From contig CAZYEI010000001.1 of the NCBI GenBank assembly GCA_964646425.1, forward strand, positions 1 to 64,000: a DNA stretch of 64,000 nucleotides, in the 5' to 3' direction. Numbering within the stretch: position 1 is the first letter of the stretch; every line of letters starts with the position of its first letter. The position numbers and the translations under genes were made by a program. Shown piece by piece: positions 49,829 to 58,767 of the stretch. The notes beneath the pieces were generated by a model, which did not search any database, was not told the DNA's origin, and was given only the letters and a program-made list of their open reading frames with translations. Source of the DNA: CAZYEI01 sp964646425. Its GTDB lineage: Bacteria; Bacillota_I; Bacilli_A; RFN20; JAISJY01.

Positions 49829-50803
49829 TTACTCCCTTCCTAAAAATAATCCATTTAAATATTGGTCCAGATCAAATTCTTCTAAATCTTCCATTTTTTC
49901 TCCTAAACCAATAAATTTAACAGGAATTCCCAACGCTGATTTTATTGCGATAATGATACCACCTTTACTTGTACCATCCATTTTTGTCAAAACAATTCCA
50001 TTAACACCTGTTGCTTCTGCAAAAGCTTTAGCTTGGAAAACGCCATTTTGACCAGTGGTTGCATCAATAACAAGTAACACTTCATGAGGAGCATTTGGAA
50101 TCTCCTTTCCAAGAACACGGCGAACTTTGCTTAATTCGTTCATTAAATTCACCTTTGTTTGTAATCTACCAGCAGTATCACATATCAAAATATCAATATT
50201 ATTATCTTTTGCTTTCTTAGCAGCATCAAACATAACCGAAGCAGGGTCACCACCTAATTTCCCCTCAACAACTTCAACGCCAAGACGCTCACCCCATATT
50301 TTTAATTGTTCAGTTGCGCCTGCTCTAAATGTATCACCAGCTGCAAGTAAAACTTTTTTGCCCATTTTTAAATACCTGTGTGTAAGTTTAGCTATTGTAG
50401 TAGTCTTGCCAACACCATTTACTCCAACCATTAGAATAACAGTAGGCCCTTCTTTAGCAAAATTAATTTCACTTTCAAGTTCATCATTTGAAGCATAAGA
50501 AACAAATATTTTATCAATAACAATATCATTGATTGTTTGAGGATCTGTAATATTTTCTAATTTAACTTGAGACTTAGTAGCATTAATAATTTCAATAACT
50601 TCATGAACACCAACATCTGCTTCTATTAGTATTTGTTCAAGTTCATCAAAATAATCATCATCAACAACACGATATCTTGCCACCAAAGCATTTAGCTTAT
50701 CAGAAAATGAAGTTCGTGCTTTATCTAAACCAGCAATATATTTTTCTTGTTGTTTAACTGATTTACCTAATATTTTTTCTTTTATTTTTGAAAAAAACGA
50801 CAT
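49829..50803 (-). CDS. ftsY: signal recognition particle receptor FtsY
   Basis: About 324 aa from the ATG at 50803, 9 nt before which lies AGGTG. It is the SRP receptor GTPase. A short N-terminal basic part is followed by the NG domain: MVGVNGVGKTTTIAKLTHR near residue 125, DTAGRLQTKVNLMNEL near 205, and LTKMDGTSKGGI near 275. The acidic A domain of E. coli FtsY is absent, as in other Firmicutes. It follows rnc within 15 nt. Confidence 0.96.
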   Translation of the reverse strand: MSFFSKIKEKILGKSVKQQEKYIAGLDKARTSFSDKLNALVARYRVVDDDYFDELEQILIEADVGVHEVIEIINATKSQVKLENITDPQTINDIVIDKIFVSYASNDELESEINFAKEGPTVILMVGVNGVGKTTTIAKLTHRYLKMGKKVLLAAGDTFRAGATEQLKIWGERLGVEVVEGKLGGDPASVMFDAAKKAKDNNIDILICDTAGRLQTKVNLMNELSKVRRVLGKEIPNAPHEVLLVIDATTGQNGVFQAKAFAEATGVNGIVLTKMDGTSKGGIIIAIKSALGIPVKFIGLGEKMEDLEEFDLDQYLNGLFLGRE

Positions 50804-50818
50804 ATTTGTCACACCTTC

Positions 50819-51529
50819 CTATTCAGCTTCAATTGCAAGTGCAGCTTTAGCAGCTTCTTGTTCAGCTTCCTGTTTTGATTTACCTTTTCCTTCACCAAAA
50901 CGAATTCCATCTACTTCAACAACAACAGTAAATAATTTAGTGTTATCATCAAAGTCTTCTTCATTAATTACTCTATAACCTATGCTACCACGATCATCAT
51001 TTTGAATTCGTTCTTGTAGTTTTGTTTTATAATCCTTGAAATCAACTTCTTTTCCATTTCTTTTTTCTTCTATAAAATCTTTTATTAATTCTTCAAAATT
51101 AATCAAAAAAATTTTTCTTGCTTCCTTAAATCCTAAATCAATATAAATAGCGCCAAAAATAGATTCTAAATTATCACATAACAAAGAATTTCTATCTCTT
51201 GCACCATTTTTTTCTTCACCTTTACCCAAAAATAGATACTTACCTAGATTAATTGTTCTTGCAAGATAAGCAAGAAAAGGTTCTTCTACAATTTTTTGAC
51301 GACAAAGTGATAGAGTTCCTTCAGAAAATTCAGGATAAGAGTTAAATAAATATTCAGTCACTATTAATTGAATTACTGCATCGCCCATCAATTCAAGTCT
51401 TTGATAGTGATTTAATTGTAATTGATGTTCATTAACATAAGTTGGATGAGTTAATGCCTCAATATATAATTGAGGATTTCTTGGTCGTATCTCTAAATAC
51501 TTTAGTAAAGGAATAATATGATTAATCAT
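50819..51529 (-). CDS. rnc: ribonuclease III
   Basis: A 236-aa double-strand-specific RNase for rRNA processing and mRNA decay. The catalytic signature appears as YQRLELMGDAVIQLIVTEYLF near residue 42 (usual form ERLEFLGDAVL), with the second acidic site CDNLESIFGAIYIDLG near residue 115. A dsRNA-binding domain from about residue 160 ends GKGKSKQEAEQEAAKAAL. It overlaps plsX by 8 nt. Confidence 0.96.
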   Translation of the reverse strand: MINHIIPLLKYLEIRPRNPQLYIEALTHPTYVNEHQLQLNHYQRLELMGDAVIQLIVTEYLFNSYPEFSEGTLSLCRQKIVEEPFLAYLARTINLGKYLFLGKGEEKNGARDRNSLLCDNLESIFGAIYIDLGFKEARKIFLINFEELIKDFIEEKRNGKEVDFKDYKTKLQERIQNDDRGSIGYRVINEEDFDDNTKLFTVVVEVDGIRFGEGKGKSKQEAEQEAAKAALAIEAE

Positions 51530-52502
51530 TTGAACACATTGCTTCTTTTAAAGAAGCAACCACTCCACTTTCAACCATTTCTTTCGTAATTCTAATTGCG
51601 TGATAGAACGAACGAGCATCACTATTTCCATGACCTTTTACAACCACACCATTTACGCCAACCAACATTGCACCACCATATTGTTTATAGTCCATAATTT
51701 TCATCATTTCAGCTACTCCACTTTTTGCAAAAATATAGCCGATTTTTGTAAATATATTTTTCTTAAAAGCATTTTTCATCAATGTTGCCATCATTTTTGC
51801 TGCTCCTTCAGTAGATTTCAAGAAAACATTACCATCAAAGCCATTAGTAATTATTACATCAGCATCTCCATTTAAGGCATATCTTGCTTCTAAATTACCT
51901 TTAAAATAATCAAGATTTTCATTTTTCAATAATTGATGAGCTTCTTTTACTAAAGGACTTCCCTTTTTTTCCTCTGCTCCATTACTTAATAAAAATACTC
52001 TAGGATTTGCCACTTTTCTAACGCATTTAGCATATAAGGCACCGATATGTGCAAATTGTTTTAAGTGTTCTGGCGTATTTTCATTATTAGCACCAATATC
52101 AGTAATTACAACTCCCTTACCATCAACTGTTGGGAAAGTTGTTAATAATGCCGCTCTTAGAACTCCAGGAATCAATTTTAATTTAATTGTTGCTGCAGTC
52201 AAAAAAGCTCCAGTTGAACCAGCACTAACAACACCATCACAAGTACCATTAGCCACTAAATCTACAGCTTTAAGCATACTTGTTTCTCTTTTACGCATTA
52301 CTTCTAATGCTCCATCTTCCATTTTCATCACATCACGAGCATCGATAATTTTACAAAAAGAAACTAACTCACTTAATTCTTCTTTTTTACCACATACATA
52401 AAATTCAACATCTCTATATTCTTCATGAAACTTTTTAATAGCCTCAACAACAATTTTACTTCCATTATCGCTACCCATTGCATCAACAGCAAGTTTAATC
52501 AT
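51522..52502 (-). CDS. plsX: phosphate acyltransferase PlsX
   Basis: A 326-aa enzyme that makes acyl-phosphate from acyl-ACP for phospholipid synthesis. The start IKLAVDAMGSDNGSKIVVEAI and the motifs VSAGSTGAFLTAA (about residue 95) and LVGVNGVVVKGHGNSD (about 288) are diagnostic. In most Firmicutes fab genes and acpP follow; here rnc follows at once. It is 46 nt behind recG. Confidence 0.97.
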   Translation of the reverse strand: MIKLAVDAMGSDNGSKIVVEAIKKFHEEYRDVEFYVCGKKEELSELVSFCKIIDARDVMKMEDGALEVMRKRETSMLKAVDLVANGTCDGVVSAGSTGAFLTAATIKLKLIPGVLRAALLTTFPTVDGKGVVITDIGANNENTPEHLKQFAHIGALYAKCVRKVANPRVFLLSNGAEEKKGSPLVKEAHQLLKNENLDYFKGNLEARYALNGDADVIITNGFDGNVFLKSTEGAAKMMATLMKNAFKKNIFTKIGYIFAKSGVAEMMKIMDYKQYGGAMLVGVNGVVVKGHGNSDARSFYHAIRITKEMVESGVVASLKEAMCSND

Positions 52503-52548
52503 AATAATTTCACCTCATATATTCTTAATCTTATTTATTTTACCATTT

Positions 52549-54561
52549 TTAAGCTTCTTGTGCTATCTTTTTATTAAGATATTCTTTACTTCTAATTAAA
52601 ATATTATGATTTTCAGCTTCATTTATACGATAAATGATTGATTGTGCATCTTTTTGAGCAATATCAAGTATCTTAATATCATCCACTAATGAAGCAAACA
52701 TCATTGTCGGTAAACCACTTTGTTTTAAGCCTAAAATTTGACCAGGTCCTCTAAACGATAAATCAAAACGTGCGATTTCAAAACCATCATTACAATTTTC
52801 TAGATATTGTAATCTTTTTAAAGTGTCTTCTTCTTTTTTCGTTGTCAATAAATAACATTTAGCTTGACTTCCATCTCTACCAATTCTTCCTCTTAGTTGG
52901 TGAATTTGTGCTAGTCCAAAATTTTCAGAATCATAGATAATCATCATAGTTGCGCTTTTAACATCAACCCCTACTTCAACAACTGTAGTAGAAATTAGTA
53001 TTTGATATTTACCATTTGCAAAATCTGTCATTACGTTTAATTTTTCTTCATCGTTCATTTTTCCATGAAGAAGACCTACATTAGCAAATTGTTTTACATA
53101 TTCTTTTAACCCATTATAAACATCTGTGACATTTCTTCTTAACTCATTATCTCCTTCAATCATACTACAAATTATATAAACACTTTTTCCACTTAAAACT
53201 GCTTTTCTTATTTCTGGAATTAGTGAAATAATTGTATTAGATTGAATGACTTTTGTTTCAACCTTCCTTTTTCCAGATGGGAAGCATTGAAGGGTTGAAA
53301 CATCCATATCACCATACAATGAAATCGCTAAAGTTCTAGGAATTGGTGTAGCACTCATTGATAACAAATCAACAAATTCACCTTTTTCTTTCAACATTCT
53401 TCTTTGTTGCACTCCAAAACGATGTTGCTCATCAATAACAATTAAGCCTAACTTAGCAAATTGAACACTCTCTTGAATTAAAGCATGAGTTCCTACAACA
53501 ATATCTATTTTATGCTCTTTTAAATCTAAATATATTTTTTCCTTTTCTTTTAAAGATAAACTTCCTACAAGTAATGATACTTTGAATTCTTTAGGAGCCA
53601 TTTTCTTTAGTAAATTAAAATGCTGTCTTGCTAAAATATCGGTAGGAGCCATTAAGACACTTTGATATGAAGCAAAAGAAGTTGCAATCAAAGCCGTCAT
53701 TGCCACAAGTGTTTTACCAGTACCAACATCTCCTTGCAATAAACGATACATTACTTTTTCACTATTTAAATCATTTAAAATATCTTTAATACAATTACTT
53801 TGATCTATCGTAGGTTTAAATTCTAAAGAATTTAACCAATCATTAACTTTATTTATTGGAATATTTTTATTTACTTTTTTTTCTTTTAAACTATTAGAAT
53901 TTTTTTGCAATTGCATAGCTAAAGAAAACACCAATAATTCTTCATATTTTAAATAACGTAATGCTTGTTTGATATCATCTCGTGAAGAAGGAAAATGTAC
54001 AAAAAAATAAGCCATTCTTCTTGAAATTAAATGGTATTTTTCTCGAAATGACTCTGGAACTATTTCTTCAAAAAAGCCTTTTTTATCTAAATAAATATAA
54101 GTTTTATTAACTAAATTTGCAAATTCTTTATTTTTAACATCTTGAGGTAATGAATATAAAGGTTTTATCACTCCGTCTTTTTCAATATTAAGCAATAAAT
54201 CTTGTACTATGATTTCTTTTTTATAATAATTATATTTTCCTTTAATTAATATTTCTTTACCTATGGACAAATTTTTGTAGTAAAAAGTTCTATTAAATAC
54301 AATGCAATTATATTCTTCTTCATTGTACAAAACTTTAAAAGAAAATCTCGTTAAATTTCCTCTTATTCTCACAAATGCCGATTTTGCCACTATCATACCT
54401 TTAAAACAGACTAAATTATTATTCATTTCAATATTTAAAGAAGTAATAGTCATATCCTCATAGCGATATGGCAAATAAGAAATAATTTCTTCACAAGAAT
54501 TAATATTTAGTTTATTAAGATATTCTTTTCTTTTATTTGTTAATTTAAAATCTTTATCCAT
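52549..54561 (-). CDS. recG: ATP-dependent DNA helicase RecG
   Basis: A 670-aa helicase that remodels replication forks and branched DNA. The N-terminal wedge (OB) domain is followed by helicase motifs: I GDVGTGKTLVAM near residue 278, Ia MAPTDILARQH, II DEQHRFGVQQRR near residue 375, III SMSATPIPRTLA, and VI HQLRGRIGRDG near residue 560. The length is typical (about 680). It heads the transcript recG-plsX-rnc-ftsY-(membrane protein)-ylxM-ffh. Confidence 0.97.
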   Translation of the reverse strand: MDKDFKLTNKRKEYLNKLNINSCEEIISYLPYRYEDMTITSLNIEMNNNLVCFKGMIVAKSAFVRIRGNLTRFSFKVLYNEEEYNCIVFNRTFYYKNLSIGKEILIKGKYNYYKKEIIVQDLLLNIEKDGVIKPLYSLPQDVKNKEFANLVNKTYIYLDKKGFFEEIVPESFREKYHLISRRMAYFFVHFPSSRDDIKQALRYLKYEELLVFSLAMQLQKNSNSLKEKKVNKNIPINKVNDWLNSLEFKPTIDQSNCIKDILNDLNSEKVMYRLLQGDVGTGKTLVAMTALIATSFASYQSVLMAPTDILARQHFNLLKKMAPKEFKVSLLVGSLSLKEKEKIYLDLKEHKIDIVVGTHALIQESVQFAKLGLIVIDEQHRFGVQQRRMLKEKGEFVDLLSMSATPIPRTLAISLYGDMDVSTLQCFPSGKRKVETKVIQSNTIISLIPEIRKAVLSGKSVYIICSMIEGDNELRRNVTDVYNGLKEYVKQFANVGLLHGKMNDEEKLNVMTDFANGKYQILISTTVVEVGVDVKSATMMIIYDSENFGLAQIHQLRGRIGRDGSQAKCYLLTTKKEEDTLKRLQYLENCNDGFEIARFDLSFRGPGQILGLKQSGLPTMMFASLVDDIKILDIAQKDAQSIIYRINEAENHNILIRSKEYLNKKIAQEA

Positions 54562-54610
54562 ACAATATTACCTCATAATAATTATACAAAAAAAATATTA
54601 AAATATAAAG

Positions 54611-54634
54611 AAAAAAGGAGGTAATACCTCCTTA
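54611..54634 (-). terminator. terminator after the FakA-type gene
   Basis: A perfect 9-bp stem AAGGAGGTA/TACCTCCTT with a single-base loop (54615-54633) and a T run on the minus strand. Confidence 0.9.
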
Positions 54635-54637
54635 AAT

Positions 54638-56269
54638 TTATTCGACACTTAAATAATAAGAATATACTGGTTGTCCCCCAAAATGAACTTCAACATCAAT
54701 TGGATAATTATTTGAAACATAATTTGCTAATGCTTCAGCTTCTTCTTTGGTAGCTCCTTCACCATAAATAATAGTGGCAATCGCAGAATCTTCATCAATC
54801 ATTCTTGCTAATAAATCTTTAGCGACTGTTGTTCTATCTTTATGAGCACAAATAATTTTCTTTTCCATAATTCCCATAAAATCATCTTGATTAATTTCAA
54901 CTCCATCAATAACAGTTGATTTAATTGAAAAAGTAATTTGACCTGATTTAACCATATGTAAAGCTTCTTTCATCTCTTCTACATTTGATTCAAAATCAGC
55001 CTCAGGATTGAACATCATACACGCAGTTAGTCCTTGAGAAATTGTTTTTGAAGGAATTACACAACAATTTTCGCACTCTGCAACTTCGCAAGCTTGCGTA
55101 GCAGCCATTACTATATTTGAGTTATTCGGTAATATAAAAATATTTTTAGCATTAGTTTCCTTAATTGCTTTAACAAAATCTTCTGTTGAAGGATTCATAG
55201 TTTGACCACCACTCACAATAGTAGTAACTCTTAAATCTTTAAACATTTTGTCTAGTCCATCACCAACGGAAACAGCAATAATTGCATTTTCAACCTTAGG
55301 CTTATCTGGCGCTTTATTTTGTTCAATCAAATTATTATGCTGTTCTTGCATGTTTTCTATTTTCAATGTCACAAATTCACCAAAAGATTGAGCATAATTT
55401 AAAACTGCTCCAGGCTTTAAAGTATGTACATGAACTTTTACAATATCTTCATCACGAACAACAACAGCAGATACACCAAATTTTTGAATCATATCAGAAA
55501 AATTCTTTTTAATAAAAGTCTTTTTTCCTTCGCCTTCTTTTCCCAAACGTAAAATAAACTCTGTACAATATCCATACGCTTCTTCATCATCGCTATTGTC
55601 AATTTTAGCACCGACAGCTTCCACATGAACTTGTGAAATTTCTTTTCTAGGAACAACTTGATTTTTTAATCCAAATAAAAATCCCTCTAAAACATAAAGT
55701 AATCCAGCACCGCCAGAATCAACTACACCAACATCTTTTAATACAGGTAATAAATCAGGAGTTCTTTTTAATGAAGCTTTTGCTTCTTTTAATAAAAATT
55801 CCATTGCAGCTTCAATTGTTTGAAATTCATCAACATGATGTTTTAAAGCAGTACTGCTTTCTCTTATAACCGTCAATACAGTTCCTTCAACAGGACGCAT
55901 TACAGCTTTATAAGCAACTTCTCTTGCTTTATCCCATGCCTCGGTAAATTCGATAACATTAACTTCAGCTTTTCCTTCCATTCCTTGAGCAAATCCCCTA
56001 AAGATTTGAGACAAAATAACACCAGAATTTCCTCTTGCCCCCATCAATAATCCTTTAGAAAAAGCTCTTGCAATTTCATAAATATTTGCATTAGATATAT
56101 TCATAACTTCTTTTGAGCCAGAAGTTATTGTTAAATTCATATTTGTACCTGTATCACCATCAGGAACTGGAAACACATTTAATGCATCCACTTCAGGATA
56201 ATGATTAAATAGGTTATTCGCACCTGAAATAATCATTTGCTTCAGGATATGACCATTTATAGTTTTCAT
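54638..56269 (-). CDS. fakA: DAK2-domain fatty acid kinase subunit FakA-like
   Basis: A 543-aa protein of the YloV/FakA family. The N-terminal DhaL (DAK2) domain has NVFPVPDGDTGTNMNLT (residues about 27-43), the metal- and ATP-binding Asp cluster, and GARGNSGVILSQIFRGFA. Middle and C-terminal FakA domains follow (VVDSGGAGLLYVLEGFL, VSVGDGLDKMFKDL, YGEGATKEEAEALANY). In Staphylococcus FakA phosphorylates fatty acids presented by DegV-like FakB proteins. No fakB lies in the window. It follows an Asp23 gene, as ylxoU/yloV do in B. subtilis. Confidence 0.92.
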   Translation of the reverse strand: MKTINGHILKQMIISGANNLFNHYPEVDALNVFPVPDGDTGTNMNLTITSGSKEVMNISNANIYEIARAFSKGLLMGARGNSGVILSQIFRGFAQGMEGKAEVNVIEFTEAWDKAREVAYKAVMRPVEGTVLTVIRESSTALKHHVDEFQTIEAAMEFLLKEAKASLKRTPDLLPVLKDVGVVDSGGAGLLYVLEGFLFGLKNQVVPRKEISQVHVEAVGAKIDNSDDEEAYGYCTEFILRLGKEGEGKKTFIKKNFSDMIQKFGVSAVVVRDEDIVKVHVHTLKPGAVLNYAQSFGEFVTLKIENMQEQHNNLIEQNKAPDKPKVENAIIAVSVGDGLDKMFKDLRVTTIVSGGQTMNPSTEDFVKAIKETNAKNIFILPNNSNIVMAATQACEVAECENCCVIPSKTISQGLTACMMFNPEADFESNVEEMKEALHMVKSGQITFSIKSTVIDGVEINQDDFMGIMEKKIICAHKDRTTVAKDLLARMIDEDSAIATIIYGEGATKEEAEALANYVSNNYPIDVEVHFGGQPVYSYYLSVE

Positions 56270-56301
56270 TTTATACCTCCGAGTTTTGCAGGTTCATTTT
56301 T

Positions 56302-56655
56302 TTATAAATTTTTTATATTTTGAACATAAACATTAATTGTATTAAATTTTCTATTTAATGTTTTTTCTAAAACATATTTAACTTTCTTTTGAACTTCGGA
56401 AACCACTTCAGTAATACGCACACCATAGCTAACAACAATATACATATCAATTTCAATTCCATGATTTCTCTTTTTAGCGAAAACTCCACGGCTATAATTA
56501 TCTTTACCAAGAAGTTCGGCGATACCATCTCGAATAGTATTTTTTGAAGCCATACCAACCACACCATAACATTCTAATGCAGCATTTGCAGTAATTGTTG
56601 CAATCGCATTCATTGTTACATTTGTATTGCCTTGCATAGCATTGTTATTCATCAA
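56302..56655 (-). CDS. Asp23/Gls24 family protein
   Basis: A 117-aa protein, like B. subtilis YloU, which precedes yloV as here. The Asp23 fold is visible in ITANAALECYGVVGMASKN, IDMYIVVSYGVRITEVV and the C-terminal FNTINVYVQNI. Members are membrane-associated envelope-stress proteins of unclear biochemistry. It is the first gene of the pair with the FakA-type gene, with GAAAGGAG as ribosome-binding site. Confidence 0.93.
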   Translation of the reverse strand: MMNNNAMQGNTNVTMNAIATITANAALECYGVVGMASKNTIRDGIAELLGKDNYSRGVFAKKRNHGIEIDMYIVVSYGVRITEVVSEVQKKVKYVLEKTLNRKFNTINVYVQNIKNL

Positions 56656-56679
56656 ACAGCATCTCCTTTCGCCCTAACT

Positions 56680-56707
56680 ATTATATAGAAAAAATTATTT
56701 TTTTCAA
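56680..56707 (-). promoter_or_regulatory. promoter of the Asp23-fakA transcript
   Basis: Minus strand: TTGAAA (56702-56707), 16-nt spacer, TATAAT (56680-56685). The remaining sequence to 56824 shows no further gene. Confidence 0.75.
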
Positions 56708-56824
56708 GTGTTATTTATTTTTAGCCTGCTTTTCTACTAAAACGCCATAACAACACGCATATATTTTAGCACACTTTTTATAAAAATGCTATAAATATAT
56801 TTTCTTCTTATTTTATTTAAAATA

Positions 56825-56868
56825 AAAAGACACATTTTTACTAAAAAGTTAGTTAAATGTATCCTTTT
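56825..56868 (-). terminator. terminator of the ABC exporter operon
   Basis: AAAAGGATACATTT/AAATGTGTCTTTTT stem with G-T pairs and a T-rich tail on the minus strand, directly after the exporter stop codon. Confidence 0.75.
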
Positions 56869-56873
56869 AAAAA

Positions 56874-58766
56874 CTATGTATTTAATCCTTTAAATTGTGT
56901 ATCATATAATTTTTTATAAACACCTTTTATACTTAAAAGTTCATTATGATTACCTTGCTCAACAACACGACCTTTATCTAAAACAACAATTAAATCTGCA
57001 TCTTGAATTGTTGATAATCTATGGGCAATAATTATTGATGTACGATTCTTCATTAGTTTTACCATCGCATCTTGGATTCTTTTTTCAGTTCTTGTATCGA
57101 CGCTTGAGGTTGCTTCATCAAGAATTAATATCTTAGGATTAGCTAAAACAGCTCTTGCAATGGTCAATAATTGACGTTGACCTTGACTTATATTCGTTGC
57201 CCCTTCAGTTAGCATCGTTTTCTTTCCATTTGGAAGTTTATTAATAAAAGAATCACAATTAGCAAATTTTAACGCTTCATCAATCTCGATATCACTAGCA
57301 TTACTTCTACCATACTTAATATTATTTTCTATTGTATCCCCAAATAAAATCGGATCTTGAAGTACTATTGAAATCGCCTCTCTTAACTGTCTTTTAGAAA
57401 CTTTAGAAATATCTTTACCATCAATTTTTATTACTCCAGAATCAACATCATAAAATCTTAATAATAAATTAACAATTGTTGTTTTACCAGAACCAGTCGC
57501 TCCAACAAAAGCTATTTTATGTCCAGGTTTTATATAAAGATTTAAATTTTTAATCACCGGTACATCTTTAGAATAACCAAAATTGACATCTTCAAAATCA
57601 ATTCTTCCAATAATCTTTTCATTATTTAATTCATCACCATCAAATTTTTCAATATCTTCATCTAAAATATCAAAAATTCTTTCAGCACACGCTAATGCAG
57701 TTACAATTGAAGTATATAAATTAGCAATTTCATTTATTGGACGAGTAAATTGTTTAGTAGTAGTTAAAAACATAATTACAATAGGAATTGTTAAAGGATT
57801 GCCATTAAGAGTATTTCCGATTCCATTAACAATAAATAATGCTCCGAATATACAAACTAAGAAATAACCTATATTTCCAATAAAATTCATTATAGGTCCC
57901 ATCGCACCACCAAGAATTTGTGCATTAATTGCTGTTTTGGTAAATTGGTTAGAATACTCATTAAATTCATTGATTGCTTCTTTTTGTCGATTATTTGTAA
58001 TAACAGTTTTATAGCCCGTAACCATTTCTTCAGTTTGCGTATTTAATTTTCCAAGAATTGTCTGTTGCTTTTTAAACAAAGGACTAACATGTTTTGACAT
58101 AAATCGTGTAAATAATAAAGTTAAAACTAAAACAATTAACGAAACACAAGTTAATAACGGAGAATACCAAATCATGATACCTAAGCACCCTAAAATAGTT
58201 AATATACCTGAGATTAAGGAAGTAATCGATGAAGAAATAGCACTAGAAACACTATCAACATCATTTGTCATACGGGACATTATGTCACCATATTGATTTT
58301 TATCCAAATAAGAAACTGGCAAATAAACTATTTTAGCGAATAAATCATCACGCATTTTTCTTACAGTTTTATTTGCTATATAAGTTCCTAATAGAGAAGA
58401 AAAATATTGAAGAATCGAGTAAATAATATAAGTAATTAATAAGATAATTAGATATGAAAAAAACTTTTCCTCATTTGGTAATTCTGTAAAAACTTTATTC
58501 TCATAATCATAAATTCCTAAAGCTCCCACAACATCTTTGATTAAAATATTTGTATATAAATTAGCTAAAGTATAAAATATCACAATAATTATTAATGAAA
58601 TAAACAACAAATTCGAACTAGTTACATATCCTAATAATCTCTTAATTGCTTTTTTAGTATTTTGTGGTTTTTCTTTGTGCTTTGCAAATCTTGAAGCAGG
58701 ACCACCAGGTCTTCCCATCATTCTTTTTTCTTGCATTTGGCTACGTTCATTTTTAGGCTCATTCAT
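56874..58766 (-). CDS. ABC exporter half-transporter, canonical ATP site
   Basis: A 630-aa type IV ABC exporter subunit. A basic N-terminal extension (GRPGGPASRFAKHKEKP) is followed by six transmembrane helices (about 45-340) and a nucleotide-binding domain: Walker A GATGSGKTT near residue 415, signature ISQGQRQ near 518 (LSGGQ variant) and Walker B ILILDEATSSVD near 542 with the catalytic Glu. It starts 1 nt after the partner gene ends and forms a heterodimer with it, as in BmrCD, LmrCD or TM287/288. Substrates are probably drugs or lipids. Confidence 0.92.
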   Translation of the reverse strand: MNEPKNERSQMQEKRMMGRPGGPASRFAKHKEKPQNTKKAIKRLLGYVTSSNLLFISLIIIVIFYTLANLYTNILIKDVVGALGIYDYENKVFTELPNEEKFFSYLIILLITYIIYSILQYFSSLLGTYIANKTVRKMRDDLFAKIVYLPVSYLDKNQYGDIMSRMTNDVDSVSSAISSSITSLISGILTILGCLGIMIWYSPLLTCVSLIVLVLTLLFTRFMSKHVSPLFKKQQTILGKLNTQTEEMVTGYKTVITNNRQKEAINEFNEYSNQFTKTAINAQILGGAMGPIMNFIGNIGYFLVCIFGALFIVNGIGNTLNGNPLTIPIVIMFLTTTKQFTRPINEIANLYTSIVTALACAERIFDILDEDIEKFDGDELNNEKIIGRIDFEDVNFGYSKDVPVIKNLNLYIKPGHKIAFVGATGSGKTTIVNLLLRFYDVDSGVIKIDGKDISKVSKRQLREAISIVLQDPILFGDTIENNIKYGRSNASDIEIDEALKFANCDSFINKLPNGKKTMLTEGATNISQGQRQLLTIARAVLANPKILILDEATSSVDTRTEKRIQDAMVKLMKNRTSIIIAHRLSTIQDADLIVVLDKGRVVEQGNHNELLSIKGVYKKLYDTQFKGLNT

Positions 58767-58767
58767 T

